DNA of 64,000 bases from SHYR01 sp036013055 (GTDB lineage: Bacteria > Chloroflexota > Dehalococcoidia > UBA2979): positions 1-64,000 of the forward strand of contig DASCQM010000006.1 in assembly GCA_036013055.1 (NCBI GenBank), in the 5' to 3' direction. Position numbers and translations under genes: made by a program. The first letter of the stretch is position 1. Each line of letters starts with the position of its first letter. A model generated the notes under the pieces. The model saw only the letters and a program-made list of their open reading frames with translations. It was not told the origin of the DNA and ran no database searches. Of this stretch, positions 17,457 through 26,432 are shown one piece after another.

Positions 17457-18545
17457 ATGAGAGAAGCATTCACAGCCGTCTATGGTCAGGATCGGTCGTG
17501 GGCCGGTCGCCTGTTCGGTCCGATCATCTCGGCCCGCACGTACCTGAGGGCGGCCCACCTCTTCGCGATGTTCCCGCTTGGCATCGCCTACTTCGTCGCA
17601 CTCGTCACCGCCTTCGCGGTTGGTGGGGCGCTGATTTGGACGATCGTCGGGCCGGTGGTGCTGCTCGCTACGCTCTACCTCACGAGGTGGGCGGGTGACA
17701 TCGAAGCGTGGCTCGTTCGACACATCAACCAGCACGAACTGCGCCGGCCACCGACGGCGATCGAACGTGGGCAGTCGTTCCGCAGCCAGGTCTGGACCCG
17801 GCTGATCGACCCGACGACGTGGACGGGGCTCGCGTACCTCTTCGTGCAGTTCCCGGTCGGCGTCGTTGCGTTCTCTGGTCTGGTCGTGATCGGGGCCGTC
17901 TCGGGCTCGTTCATCACCGCGCCACTGCTGCTCGAACTTGACGTGATTGACCAGAGTGAGATCGACTTCGGGTTTGCGGCGTTCAGCGAATCCACGGAGG
18001 CGCTGATCCTCGTGCCGATCGGCGTGGCAGCACTGTTCGTTGGCATTCACCTCGTGAACATCGCCTCGGCGGTGCACGCGTCGTGGGCGCGTCTGATGCT
18101 CGGCAGTCGTGCGCAGCGCGTGCCCACCGTGACGTCGTCGCCTGACGACACGCCTCCGGTTCCGGAGGGCGGGCAGCCGCTCGCTGTTCGGCCGACCGAC
18201 GTCGAGACGCCGGAGATTGAGACACAGGATGTCGAGCCATCCGTCGCGGAGCGATCCGCGGCGGAGGTGCTCGACATCGAGCCGTCCGCTGAGCAGGCAG
18301 TCGTAACGCAGATCGCCGAGCTCACGCCGCGCGAGCGGGAGGTGCTGCAACTGATCGCGCCGGGCTACTCGAACGCGGAGATCGCGGAGGCGTTCGTGAT
18401 CAGCGAGGGCACCGTGAAGACACACGTGAAGCGTGTCCTCGCGAAGCTTGCGCTGCGTGATCGCACGCAAGCGGTGGTCTTCGCCTACGAGGTGGGATTC
18501 GTGGTGCCCAGCCACGCTCCGGCTTCGCTACGACGCGTGCAGTAG
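17457..18545 (+). CDS. membrane-anchored LuxR-type transcriptional regulator (PF13796-like sensor + HTH)
   Basis: A 362-residue one-component regulator. Residues 30-220 hold four or five hydrophobic segments with the YLRAAHLFAMFPLGIAYF type of sequence, resembling the 'putative sensor' domain (PF13796) usually fused to histidine kinases. An acidic, Pro/Glu-rich linker runs from about 225 to 285. The C-terminus is a GerE/LuxR helix-turn-helix (LTPREREVLQLIAPGYSNAEIAEAFVISEGTVKTHVKRVLAKL). A LuxR HTH directly on this membrane sensor, with no kinase or receiver, is unusual. TAAGGAG lies before the ATG. The target genes are unknown. Confidence 0.8.
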   Translation: MREAFTAVYGQDRSWAGRLFGPIISARTYLRAAHLFAMFPLGIAYFVALVTAFAVGGALIWTIVGPVVLLATLYLTRWAGDIEAWLVRHINQHELRRPPTAIERGQSFRSQVWTRLIDPTTWTGLAYLFVQFPVGVVAFSGLVVIGAVSGSFITAPLLLELDVIDQSEIDFGFAAFSESTEALILVPIGVAALFVGIHLVNIASAVHASWARLMLGSRAQRVPTVTSSPDDTPPVPEGGQPLAVRPTDVETPEIETQDVEPSVAERSAAEVLDIEPSAEQAVVTQIAELTPREREVLQLIAPGYSNAEIAEAFVISEGTVKTHVKRVLAKLALRDRTQAVVFAYEVGFVVPSHAPASLRRVQ

Positions 18546-18623
18546 CGCGCGCCACTTCGCACGCGCGACGACGGTGACGCCGATCACCGGCCACGAATGA
18601 GGCTACGCGGAAGGCTGAGGCGG

Positions 18624-19700
18624 CTAGGTGAAGTCGAAGTCGAGCTTCATCTCTGCCTCGACCCGCCGGAACCACTCGATCACCTCGGTGTGATAGGGGA
18701 TGCCCTCGGCCAGTCGGATCTTCGTGTCTTCGGCTTCGAGCAGCCCGGCGTAGACGACGCGCTCCTCGCCGGGGGCCGGGGGCGTGCTGGCGAGCCCTTC
18801 GAGCAGCGCATCCATGTCCCGCTTGAACTGCGAGAGGTCGGTGAAGGCGTCGATGCGCAGCGCCATCAGGTGGTAGCCGGGCGTCATCGCCGTGAACCCC
18901 GGCCCCAGTCCCACGAGCACGCTGCACATGATGTCGACGATCGTGCCGAAGCCGTAGCCCTTGTGCGATCCGAGTTCGCGCGTCGCACCGAGGGGCAGCA
19001 GCGAGAACTTCTCCGGCGCGTCCGTCTCAACCATCACCGGCGTGCCGTGCTCGTCCGCGATCCAGCCGGGCGCGATCTTCGCCCCGACGCGCTGTGCCAG
19101 TCGCATCTTGTTCTGCGCGACCTGTGTCGTGCCGATGTCGAAAACGAACGGCGGCATCTCGTCCGCGGGCACGGCCCACGCCATCGGGTTCGTACCGAGG
19201 CGCGGTTCGGCGGCGAACGTCGGCACCATCGAGAGGCTGCCGCTGGAGCTCATCGCGATGCCGATCATGTCGTGATCGAGCGCCAGCATCGCGTGGTAGC
19301 CGGTGCCGCCCATGTGGCCGACGTTGTGCACCCCGGCGGAGCCGATGCCTCGTTCGCGCGCCTTCGCGATCGCTCGCTGCATCGCGTGCGGCGCGACGTG
19401 CAGGCCGAGACCGCCGCCGCCATCGAGCCGCACGGTCGTCTCCGTCTCGTGCTCGACGACGATCTCCGGCTGCGGCGTTAGTCGTCCCTCCCGATATCCC
19501 GCAACGTACGAGCGCAGCATGTTCGAGACGCCATGCGACTCGACGCCCCGCAGATCGTTCGTCATCAGCACATCGGCGGCCTGCGCCGCGTCGACGTCGG
19601 TGAGGCCGACGGCGCGAAAGATCGCCTCCGTCGCGCTGCGCATGCTGTCGACGGGGACGTAGACGCGGTCGGCTTCGGGGACCTTGAATCGTTCGAGCAT
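18624..19700 (-). CDS. malate/L-lactate/ureidoglycolate dehydrogenase (Ldh2) family
   Basis: A 358-residue NAD(P)-dependent oxidoreductase of the Ldh_2 family. Recognisable family sequences are RGVESHGVSNM, GHMGGTGYHAML, the SSGSLSMVPTFAAEPRLGTNPMAWAVP active-site region and GSHKGYGFGTIVDIM. These enzymes reduce 2-oxoacids to 2-hydroxyacids; the exact substrate cannot be read from the sequence. The ATG at 19700 is chosen because homology begins there (MLERFKVPEADRVYVP); 84 further bases of open frame lie upstream. Confidence 0.85.
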   Translation of the reverse strand: MLERFKVPEADRVYVPVDSMRSATEAIFRAVGLTDVDAAQAADVLMTNDLRGVESHGVSNMLRSYVAGYREGRLTPQPEIVVEHETETTVRLDGGGGLGLHVAPHAMQRAIAKARERGIGSAGVHNVGHMGGTGYHAMLALDHDMIGIAMSSSGSLSMVPTFAAEPRLGTNPMAWAVPADEMPPFVFDIGTTQVAQNKMRLAQRVGAKIAPGWIADEHGTPVMVETDAPEKFSLLPLGATRELGSHKGYGFGTIVDIMCSVLVGLGPGFTAMTPGYHLMALRIDAFTDLSQFKRDMDALLEGLASTPPAPGEERVVYAGLLEAEDTKIRLAEGIPYHTEVIEWFRRVEAEMKLDFDFT

Positions 19701-19804
19701 GGCATCGCTCCGCACACTGCGCTCTGATCGCGCGGACTGTATCACCGCGCGACGTCGTCGCATCGCTGTTCGATACGCAGCCACGTGAGCGGGCTTCCGA
19801 GGTG

Positions 19805-19850
19805 GCGAGAGTGAGAGCCGTTATAATCATCGCCGAACCGCGAGAGTGAG
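19805..19850 (+). promoter_or_regulatory. promoter -10 box within an 11-bp direct repeat
   Basis: TATAAT at 19822-19827 is a perfect -10 hexamer, 36 bases before the SnoaL-like start codon; no good -35 is seen. The 11-mer GCGAGAGTGAG occurs at 19805-19815 and again at 19840-19850, flanking the -10 box with a 35-base repeat distance. This could be an activator or repressor site. Confidence 0.45.
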
Positions 19851-19862
19851 CTGGGAGCATCA

Positions 19863-20285
19863 ATGCCCACTGAAGAGAACAAGGCCGTATCGCGTCGCTA
19901 TTTCGAACTGCTGGACGGGCGCAAGGGAGACATGCTCTCGTTCGCCGACGAACTGCTCGATCCCGGCATGCTCAGCCACTTCCCGGGCGCTGCGGAGCCG
20001 AACGACCTTCCCACGCAGAGCGGGCTGGGTGGTGTGTTCTGGGGCGCGTTCCCCGACCTCACGCACACGGTCGATTTCATGGTCGCCGAGGGCGAGTGCG
20101 TCTCGATCCGCCTCACGCTGAACGGGACACACGCCGGTGAGTTCATGGGCGTGCCCGCGAGCGGAAACCCGCTGACGCTGACCGCGAACGGCATCCAGCG
20201 CGTCGTCGACGGGAAAATCACGGAGCAGTGGGTCGAATTCGACTCAATGAGCCTGATGGCACAGATCGGCGCGATGCCCAGCTAG
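19863..20285 (+). CDS. SnoaL-like / ester cyclase family protein
   Basis: A 140-residue protein of the NTF2/SnoaL fold (MPTEENKAVSRRYFELLDG, FPDLTHTVDFMVAEGECVSIRLTLNGTHAGEFMG, ITEQWVEFD). Members include polyketide cyclases and many uncharacterised stress or catabolic proteins, so no specific reaction can be given. It is a single-gene unit with a -10 box upstream and a strong hairpin terminator 25 bases after its stop codon. Confidence 0.8.
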   Translation: MPTEENKAVSRRYFELLDGRKGDMLSFADELLDPGMLSHFPGAAEPNDLPTQSGLGGVFWGAFPDLTHTVDFMVAEGECVSIRLTLNGTHAGEFMGVPASGNPLTLTANGIQRVVDGKITEQWVEFDSMSLMAQIGAMPS

Positions 20286-20309
20286 CGCACATCGACGTCG
20301 AACGAACCG

Positions 20310-20343
20310 AACTAACGGGCCCCCGACAGGGGGCCCGTTAGTT
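20310..20343. terminator. strong bidirectional hairpin terminator
   Basis: AACTAACGGGCCCCC (20310-20324) pairs perfectly over 15 bp with 20329-20343, with a GACA loop. It sits between the convergent SnoaL-like and quinone oxidoreductase genes, and the TAA of the latter (20338-20340) lies inside the stem. It is the clearest terminator in the window. Confidence 0.85.
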
Positions 20344-21318
20344 GTCGGCGGTGACGGTGAGCACGACCTTGCCGAGCGAGCGGCGATCGCGCAGCAGCGC
20401 CATCGCCTGCGGCGCGTCTGCGAGGTCGAAGCTGTCCGAGATGTACGGCGCGATCTTGCCGTCGAGGTGCCAGCGCAGCAGCTCCTCCATCGCGGCGCGC
20501 ACGGTGTCCGGCCGGTGGCGTCGTAGCTGGCCGAGACTGAGCCCGATCGCCGTGGCGTCTTTCACCAGCAGGTGGTTGGCCGGTATCTGCGGCACGGTGC
20601 CACTGGCGAAGCCGATCACGAGCATCCGTCCGCCGGGGTTGATCACGTGCAGCGATTCCGTGAAGGCGTCGCCGCCGACGGGGTCGTAGACGACATCGAC
20701 ACCACCGGTGAGCGCGCGGACGCGGTCGCTGATGCTCTCCGTCGCGTAGTTGATCAGGTGGTCGGCACCACGACTCGCGGCAACGTCGAGCTTCTCGGCT
20801 GTGCTCGCCGATGCGATCACCGTCGCGCCGATCGCCTTGCCGATCTCGACTGCGGTGAGACCGACGCCGCCGGACGCGCCGTGTACCAGCAGCGTCTCCC
20901 CCGGCTGCAGGGCAGCACGATGTCGCAGCGCGAGATGCGACGTGCCGTAGACGACCGGGAACGCCGCTGCGTCGGTGAAATTCATCCCGTCGGGCAGTGC
21001 CGTCACGTCGGGCTCGCGTGCGATCGCTTCCTCCGCGTAACCGCCGTGGTCGAGGAACGCGAGCACGCGGTCGCCGGGCTGGAAGTTCTCGACACCTTCG
21101 CCGGTCTCCAGCACGACGCCGGCCGCCTCCATGCCCGGAGAGAACGGGAACGGTCGCCGGTCCTGGTACTCGCCGCGCGTGATCAGGATGTCGGCAAAGT
21201 TCACGCCACAGGCACGCACGCCAATCCGCATCTCGCCGGCGGCGAGCGTGGGGCTCGGGATGTCTTCGAGCTGCAGTGAGTCGACGTCCCCCCACGCTCG
21301 GCAGATCATCGCGCGCAT
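20338..21318 (-). CDS. NADPH:quinone oxidoreductase-like medium-chain dehydrogenase
   Basis: A 326-residue zinc-independent MDR-family protein. The N-terminal GroES-like domain has GVNFADILITRGEYQ and GMEAAGVV. The Rossmann motif is HGASGGVGLTAVEIGKAIGA. There is no structural zinc Cys cluster, which supports the quinone oxidoreductase/enoyl reductase branch. It probably reduces quinones or alpha,beta-unsaturated carbonyls with NADPH. The stop codon is inside the terminator hairpin. Confidence 0.85.
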   Translation of the reverse strand: MRAMICRAWGDVDSLQLEDIPSPTLAAGEMRIGVRACGVNFADILITRGEYQDRRPFPFSPGMEAAGVVLETGEGVENFQPGDRVLAFLDHGGYAEEAIAREPDVTALPDGMNFTDAAAFPVVYGTSHLALRHRAALQPGETLLVHGASGGVGLTAVEIGKAIGATVIASASTAEKLDVAASRGADHLINYATESISDRVRALTGGVDVVYDPVGGDAFTESLHVINPGGRMLVIGFASGTVPQIPANHLLVKDATAIGLSLGQLRRHRPDTVRAAMEELLRWHLDGKIAPYISDSFDLADAPQAMALLRDRRSLGKVVLTVTADN

Positions 21319-21426
21319 GGAGGCTCCCTCGTCAGCGGACGGCTGCCCTCTCCGGGTCTGTGCTTCGCATGGTCACCGGAGTAGAGTCTGGCCACGAGGA
21401 TACTCTGAGCCTGCCAGGGGGATGTC

Positions 21427-22155
21427 ATGCCATTTGTGAACGCGCCGGACGGCGTCAGCATCCACTACGAGACCGAGGGCGAGGGCGAGCCGCTGGTGCT
21501 GATGCACGGCAGTGGCGGTGACCTCGAGGGGTGGCGCATGGCCGGGTACACCGACGCCCTGCGCGACAACTACCGACTGATCCTGATCGATTCGCGGGGT
21601 CGCGGGCAGAGCGGCTGGCCGCCTGCGCAGGAGGACTACGAGCTGCGGACGCGCGTCGTCGATGTGACGACGGTGCTCGACGAGCTGAAAATCGACCGCG
21701 CCTACTTCCTTGGCTACGCGATGGGCGGCTGGATCGGATGGGGCGCCGCGACGTACGCGCCGCAACGCTTCCTCGCACTCGCGATCGGCGGCTTCGGCCC
21801 GCAATCCGATCCGTACCCGGGTCTCACCGTCGAGGCGGCGTTCGGCGACCTCTGGCGGAAGCTCGCCGACGAGGAGCAGGACGTGATGAAGCTGCTCTTC
21901 GCGGAGACGGCGCGGTTCGGGGGCGCTCGGCAGGTGCTGAAGACGACACCGCTGCCGCTTTTCCTCTACGCGGGCGACCGGGACGATTACTTCTCGTCGA
22001 TGCTCGGCGCGGCGCAGATGGCGCAGCGGGCGGAGTTCCTGGCGCTGACCGGGAAGGACCACCGCAGTGGCTACCTCGATCAGGACGCCGTCGCGATCGT
22101 TGCGGCGGGCGTGGCCGACTTCTTCAGCGCGGTGTCCGCGCAGCCGCGCTCCTGA
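21427..22155 (+). CDS. alpha/beta-hydrolase fold protein lacking the nucleophile serine
   Basis: A 242-residue alpha/beta-hydrolase (LVLMHGSGGDLEGW, DSRGRGQSGW). The nucleophile elbow reads GYAMGG, so the Ser of GYSMGG is Ala98 (codon GCG). The acid region (YAGDRDD) and a late His (GKDHRSG) remain. Either it is a non-hydrolytic homologue, as some fold members are, or it binds ligands. Nothing else suggests decay: the frame is intact and the length normal. It is divergent from the quinone oxidoreductase gene. Confidence 0.8.
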   Translation: MPFVNAPDGVSIHYETEGEGEPLVLMHGSGGDLEGWRMAGYTDALRDNYRLILIDSRGRGQSGWPPAQEDYELRTRVVDVTTVLDELKIDRAYFLGYAMGGWIGWGAATYAPQRFLALAIGGFGPQSDPYPGLTVEAAFGDLWRKLADEEQDVMKLLFAETARFGGARQVLKTTPLPLFLYAGDRDDYFSSMLGAAQMAQRAEFLALTGKDHRSGYLDQDAVAIVAAGVADFFSAVSAQPRS

Positions 22156-22174
22156 CTGCGCTGCGGCTGAGCGC

Positions 22175-22720
22175 CTAGCTCAGCGGCAGCGCCAGCCAGT
22201 CTGCGATCGCCTGCACCGCCTCGATGGCGGTGAAGCCGTCGAACCAGCGTCCGACGTGCAGCGCGTACTCGTGGGCGAGCTTCAACGCGGTCAGCGCACC
22301 GAGGGCCACGGCTGTTGCCGGTCGCGTGAACGCGAACTGGGGTCGCCAGTGGGGCAGGCTGGCGACGAAGAGGAACCAGAACTCGAAGACGTTCGGGAAG
22401 AAGAAGAGCAGCGAGCGCTTGTCGGTGAGCTCGAAGACCGCGAAGCCGAGCAGGCGGTACCCGAGCAGCGAGAGGGCGACGGCGCGAGCGGTGCCGTGCC
22501 AGCGCGACGCAACGACGGCGAACGTGAGCAGGTAGACAGAGTCGACCCGCTTGTCGACGCGCTGGTAGTCGGGCACGCCGCCGAGGTCAACCAGTTCTCT
22601 GATGAAGAGATCGCTCAGGTCGAACGCGATCGCGAGCAGTGCACCGACAAACGCCCACCGCAGCACCGGCAGCGACCCGGCGACGCGTACCAGCAGGATG
22701 AGAAGCAGTTCAGCGTTCAC
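22175..22720 (-). CDS. hypothetical multi-pass membrane protein
   Basis: A 181-residue protein with about four hydrophobic segments: ELLLILLVRVAGSLPVLRWAFVGALLAIAFD, VYLLTFAVVASRW, LFFFPNVFEFWFLFVASLP and TAVALGALTALKLAHEYAL. Polar motifs FDLSDLF and DYQRVDKRVDSVY between the first two look conserved. I do not recognise the family. The start is GTG at 22720 with only a weak ribosome site. Confidence 0.6.
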   Translation of the reverse strand: MNAELLLILLVRVAGSLPVLRWAFVGALLAIAFDLSDLFIRELVDLGGVPDYQRVDKRVDSVYLLTFAVVASRWHGTARAVALSLLGYRLLGFAVFELTDKRSLLFFFPNVFEFWFLFVASLPHWRPQFAFTRPATAVALGALTALKLAHEYALHVGRWFDGFTAIEAVQAIADWLALPLS

Positions 22721-22763
22721 CGTCCCGCGGTTTGACCCCCGAGCGACACGAGCAGCCTCGCGG

Positions 22764-24362
22764 TCAGTCCAGGACGATGAACGAGTCGAGCACGCGATCC
22801 AGCACTTCGGCGTCGGCCTGCGTCAGGAGCTGCACCTGCACGCTGATCAGGAACGATTCGTCCTCGGGCAGCGCCGCCAGAGAGATGTACAGCACGCCCT
22901 CCTCGCCGCAGTTGCCGTAGAGGTCGTACTGGCCCGTGTACAGCGCGTCGCTGTAGTCAAAGCGACCGGCGTACTCGCACGCGATGTCCAGCCCGAACTC
23001 CTCGCTGACGCTCTCCAGCAGCATTTCGACGGTGGCAAGCTCCGCAAGCTCCTCAGAGACGCCGAAGAAGAGGCCCGGCTCCGTCCATTGGCCCCAGAAA
23101 TTCTCCACGTCCGCCGAGACGGTGATCGAGGGAGCGAACGGTCCATCGGTAAACCACGGAGTGCCGTTGAGGTCATCCCACTCCAGCGGGACCTCGACGA
23201 AGAGCAGCCCCGAGTCGTCGGTCACTTCGTGAAAACCGCTGTAGACCGAGACGGCATCGTCGGAGTCGGAGAGATCTGTTCCGAGTTCGCGGGCGAAGGA
23301 GAACGACTCTGAGAGGCCGCCGCCGCCGTTGAGCCGTCCTTCGAGTAGCTGCTCGGTATCGTTCCGCAGCACCTCGACGGCGAGCACGTCGTCAGAGCCC
23401 TGGGTGCGAAGCACGTCGCAGTAGTCGGACATCGTGCCGTCGGTCGCGAGCTGCAGGCCTTCGAGGCGCGTGATGATGTCGCCGGGCAAGATGCCCAGGC
23501 GGTCGGCGGGTGACCCGGAGCTGACCGAGGCGACCCAGATGCCCGACGTGCTGCCGTCCGACATCGCCTGGCCGTTGATGCCGATCGATGTCACCGACTC
23601 GCCCGTGCTCAGGCGGTCGACTGCCTGCCGCAGCTCCTCCACGCTGATTGCGAATGACTGGTTGGACGAGAACGACCCCGCGTAGTTCACGCCGAGCACG
23701 AGGGCATCCTCGGTGACGAGCGGGCCGCCGGAGTTGCCGGGATTGATCTGCGCGTCGTGTTCGAGCACGTAGTCGACCGAAGCCCATTCGCTCTCGCCGT
23801 CCGCCCGCGCCTTCGAGACGATGCCGCGCGTCAGCGTGTACTCGGGATCGCCGAGCGGGAATCCGGCCGCGAATGCGCTGATGCCGGCGGTGATCGTGTC
23901 GTCGTAGAACTGCAGGTAGGGGAAGCCGTCGCCCTCGATGTCGATCACGGCGAGGTCGGAACACTCGGAGACGCCGAGCAGGCGGGCGTTTAGCGAGCGG
24001 CTGCTGCCACCGACGAAGACGCGCAGCAGGCCGGCACCGGTCACGACGTGATTGTTCGTCACTGCGAGGCCGGACTGGTCGATGATGAAGCCGCTGCCGC
24101 TGCCGGCCGCGTTCATCTGCACACCGAAGTCGGGATCGCGGAACGTGCCCTCGGCCTCGATGCGGATCACGGCCGACTGCACGTCAGTGAGCGCCATGAC
24201 CGCAGTGTCCTCGGGAGCGGCGGTCTCGGTGGCGGCTGGCGCCGTCGCGACGGCGGCGATGGCGGTTGGGTCGGCGTCGGAATCGCCTCCGCTGCACGCG
24301 ACGGCTAACGCGGCGACGGCACCAACGATGAGCACTGCCAGTGAGCGACGGTTGAACTTCAT
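22764..24362 (-). CDS. HtrA/DegP-like trypsin-fold serine protease lipoprotein with PDZ domain
   Basis: A 532-residue exported protease. The N-terminus is a lipoprotein-type signal ending LAVAC with Cys23, followed by a Thr/Ala-rich linker. The trypsin-like domain carries the full triad: His105 (TNNHVV), Asp136 (SDLAVI) and Ser211 (NPGNSGGP). A PDZ domain follows at about residues 265-360 (SSGSPADRLGILPGDIITRLEG). The last ~170 residues are an extra domain I do not recognise, with two Cys (DIACEYAG, YGNCGEEG). Membrane-anchored quality control or signalling proteolysis is likely. Confidence 0.88.
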   Translation of the reverse strand: MKFNRRSLAVLIVGAVAALAVACSGGDSDADPTAIAAVATAPAATETAAPEDTAVMALTDVQSAVIRIEAEGTFRDPDFGVQMNAAGSGSGFIIDQSGLAVTNNHVVTGAGLLRVFVGGSSRSLNARLLGVSECSDLAVIDIEGDGFPYLQFYDDTITAGISAFAAGFPLGDPEYTLTRGIVSKARADGESEWASVDYVLEHDAQINPGNSGGPLVTEDALVLGVNYAGSFSSNQSFAISVEELRQAVDRLSTGESVTSIGINGQAMSDGSTSGIWVASVSSGSPADRLGILPGDIITRLEGLQLATDGTMSDYCDVLRTQGSDDVLAVEVLRNDTEQLLEGRLNGGGGLSESFSFARELGTDLSDSDDAVSVYSGFHEVTDDSGLLFVEVPLEWDDLNGTPWFTDGPFAPSITVSADVENFWGQWTEPGLFFGVSEELAELATVEMLLESVSEEFGLDIACEYAGRFDYSDALYTGQYDLYGNCGEEGVLYISLAALPEDESFLISVQVQLLTQADAEVLDRVLDSFIVLD

Positions 24363-24444
24363 CAGTAGCTCCGAACGTAATTCAACGCCCTCAGAATAGG
24401 TCGGAGCGCGGTCGGCGGGTAGGGGAGCGCCGCGAGCGGACTCG

Positions 24445-25292
24445 CTAGAGACCCGCAGCGAGGGTCGCGACCAGCGCGGACGCGTTGCCCTCGACCGGAT
24501 CGCCGTGCCCGAAGACCGCCGTCTCGAACGAACGGGTGGCGAGCTTGCGGACGGACTCGTTCGCCTGCGCCATATCGGGCGTGAATCGCGGGTTCGGACC
24601 GGCGATTCCGTTGCCACTACCATTCAGCGCGTCGCCTGCCAGCAGCAGCCCACCGGTCGGGTCGATCAGGCTGATATGCCCCGGCGTGTGGCCCGGCGTC
24701 TCGACGATGTCGAGCCCGAAGCGCGGTCGCCGTCGCCGACGCTCACCAGCGGCCGCGGCGACGTGATACGTGCGATGTCGCCAGCACCCGCGTACGCCGT
24801 GGCGTCGGGCGCGCGGCCGAGCACGTCGGGCAGGCTGCCGATGTGGTCGCCGTGCGAGTGCGTGACGACCACGTGCCCAACCGTGTCCCAGCCGAGCCCG
24901 GCGGCGGCCAGAGCCGCCTCGATCGAGCCGGCGCTCCCGGACGTCCCCGTGTCGACGATCGCGGCCTCGCCCGCTCGCACCAGCGCGTACGCGGAAACAT
25001 TGCCGAGCACGACGCGGGACCAGTCGACGGCGGCAAGTTCCGCGACGGCGGTGGTTGGGGCGACGGTTCCCGCCGGCGCAGCCGTGGCGACCGTCGTTGC
25101 TGTGGTGGGCGCTGGCGTCGCGTCGGGCTGCGTCGGTTCGGTCGCGATCGGCGGCGGTGCCGTCGAATTGGCCGGGGGCTGCGGGTCGTCGTCGGAGCAG
25201 GCGATGCCGACGCCGAGCGCGGCGACGGCGATCGTGCCCTTGCCGAGGTCGGTGAGGAAGAGCCGCCGGCCGTAGCGCCGCAGCGCGGTCAC
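24445..25292 (-). pseudogene. metallo-beta-lactamase-fold lipoprotein, frameshifted
   Basis: A Tat-type signal (RRLFLTDLGKG) and lipobox-like end (GIAC) are followed by a Pro/Thr/Ala-rich linker and a metallo-beta-lactamase domain with THSHGDHIG. Near 24719-24726 the frame breaks after VGDGDR. The downstream frame continues with the expected FGLDIVETPGHTPGHIS, LAGDALNGSG and FGHGDPVEG, ending at TAG. The total length is one base short of a multiple of three, so one base is missing. This is real inactivation or a sequencing error. The GTG start overlaps the stop codon of the upstream acyl-CoA dehydrogenase by four bases (GTGA). Confidence 0.75.
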
Positions 25293-26413
25293 GGCCGTAC
25301 GGGTGCCCGCAGCGCGTCGCCGATCTGAGTGCGGTGGTGTCGCGTATCGCCGAAGAGCACTTCCCAGCTCTTGCAGCGCCTCGTGTAGAGCTGGAGGTCG
25401 AACTCCATCATGTAGGCGACCCCGGCATGAATCTGATGCGCCTCCCACATCGAGCGGTCGCTGGCGTCGTTCATCCACGCCTTCGCCATCGAGACGGCCT
25501 GCGAGTCCGCGTTGCCGAGCGAGTACTGCCAGGCGGTCGAGTAGATGATCGCGCGGGCGCTCTCCAGCTCCTTCATCATCGTCGCCAGCTTGTGCTGGAT
25601 CGCCTGGAACCCGCCGATCGCGCGACCGAACTGCACGCGATCCTTCGCGTACTCCACGGCCATGTCCATGCCGACCTGCGCCGCCCCCAGCATCGAGCCG
25701 CAGTGCGCGAGGCAGGCGTGGTCGACGGCGCGCGAGAGCGCCTGCTCGGCAGCGTCGCCGATGGCGATCACCTGGTCGGCAGCCACTGAGGTGTTCTCGA
25801 ACCGGATCGACGCCTGCCCGTCGCCGGAGATGGTGTCCATCCGCTCTACCGTCACGCCTGGGGTGTCTGCGGGCACGATCGCCAGCACGACGCCCTCGCT
25901 GCTGCGCGCGCCGACGACGATGTCGTCAGCGAAGACGCCATCGAGCACGAAGAGCTTCTCGCCGTCGAGCCGGTAGCCGTCGCCGTCGGACGTGGCCGCG
26001 AGCGTGATGCCGTCGATGTCCCAGAGCGTGTCTGATTCGGCGATCGCGAGCGTCGCGATGCGCGAGCCGGAGGCGATCGGCGGCAGCCAGCGCCCGATCG
26101 CCTGTGCGTTGCCGCTGCCCTCGATCGCCGCCGCCGCGACGACGTTGCTTGCGACAAACGGCACGGGCGCGAGCACCCTGCCAAACTCCTCGGCGAGCAG
26201 CATCTGGTCGAAGATCGTGCCGCCCGCGCCGCCGCCGTCCTGGCTGATGCCGAGGCCGAGCCAGCCGAGGTTGGAGAGATCGTGCCAGAGGTCGGCGGCG
26301 TAGCGCCCGTCGTCCTCGGCCTGCCGCACGACATCGGTCGGGCAGGTGTCGGCGAGCATGCGTGCCGCGTTTTGCTTCAGCAGCACCTGTTCTTCGCTGA
26401 GGTTGAAGTCCAT
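25289..26413 (-). CDS. acyl-CoA dehydrogenase (short partner of a pair)
   Basis: A 374-residue FAD-dependent acyl-CoA dehydrogenase with the FAD-contacting RVQFGRAIGGFQAIQHKLA motif and the C-terminal QIHAGVAYMMEFDLQLYTRR segment. It introduces an alpha,beta double bond into an acyl-CoA. The adjacent upstream gene encodes a second, longer acyl-CoA dehydrogenase without an RxxFG motif. In steroid-degrading Actinobacteria such adjacent pairs form alpha2beta2 enzymes. It is part of the 33.6-24.4 kb operon. Confidence 0.88.
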   Translation of the reverse strand: MDFNLSEEQVLLKQNAARMLADTCPTDVVRQAEDDGRYAADLWHDLSNLGWLGLGISQDGGGAGGTIFDQMLLAEEFGRVLAPVPFVASNVVAAAAIEGSGNAQAIGRWLPPIASGSRIATLAIAESDTLWDIDGITLAATSDGDGYRLDGEKLFVLDGVFADDIVVGARSSEGVVLAIVPADTPGVTVERMDTISGDGQASIRFENTSVAADQVIAIGDAAEQALSRAVDHACLAHCGSMLGAAQVGMDMAVEYAKDRVQFGRAIGGFQAIQHKLATMMKELESARAIIYSTAWQYSLGNADSQAVSMAKAWMNDASDRSMWEAHQIHAGVAYMMEFDLQLYTRRCKSWEVLFGDTRHHRTQIGDALRAPVRP

Positions 26414-26432
26414 CGCAATCGCTCCCCGGCCG

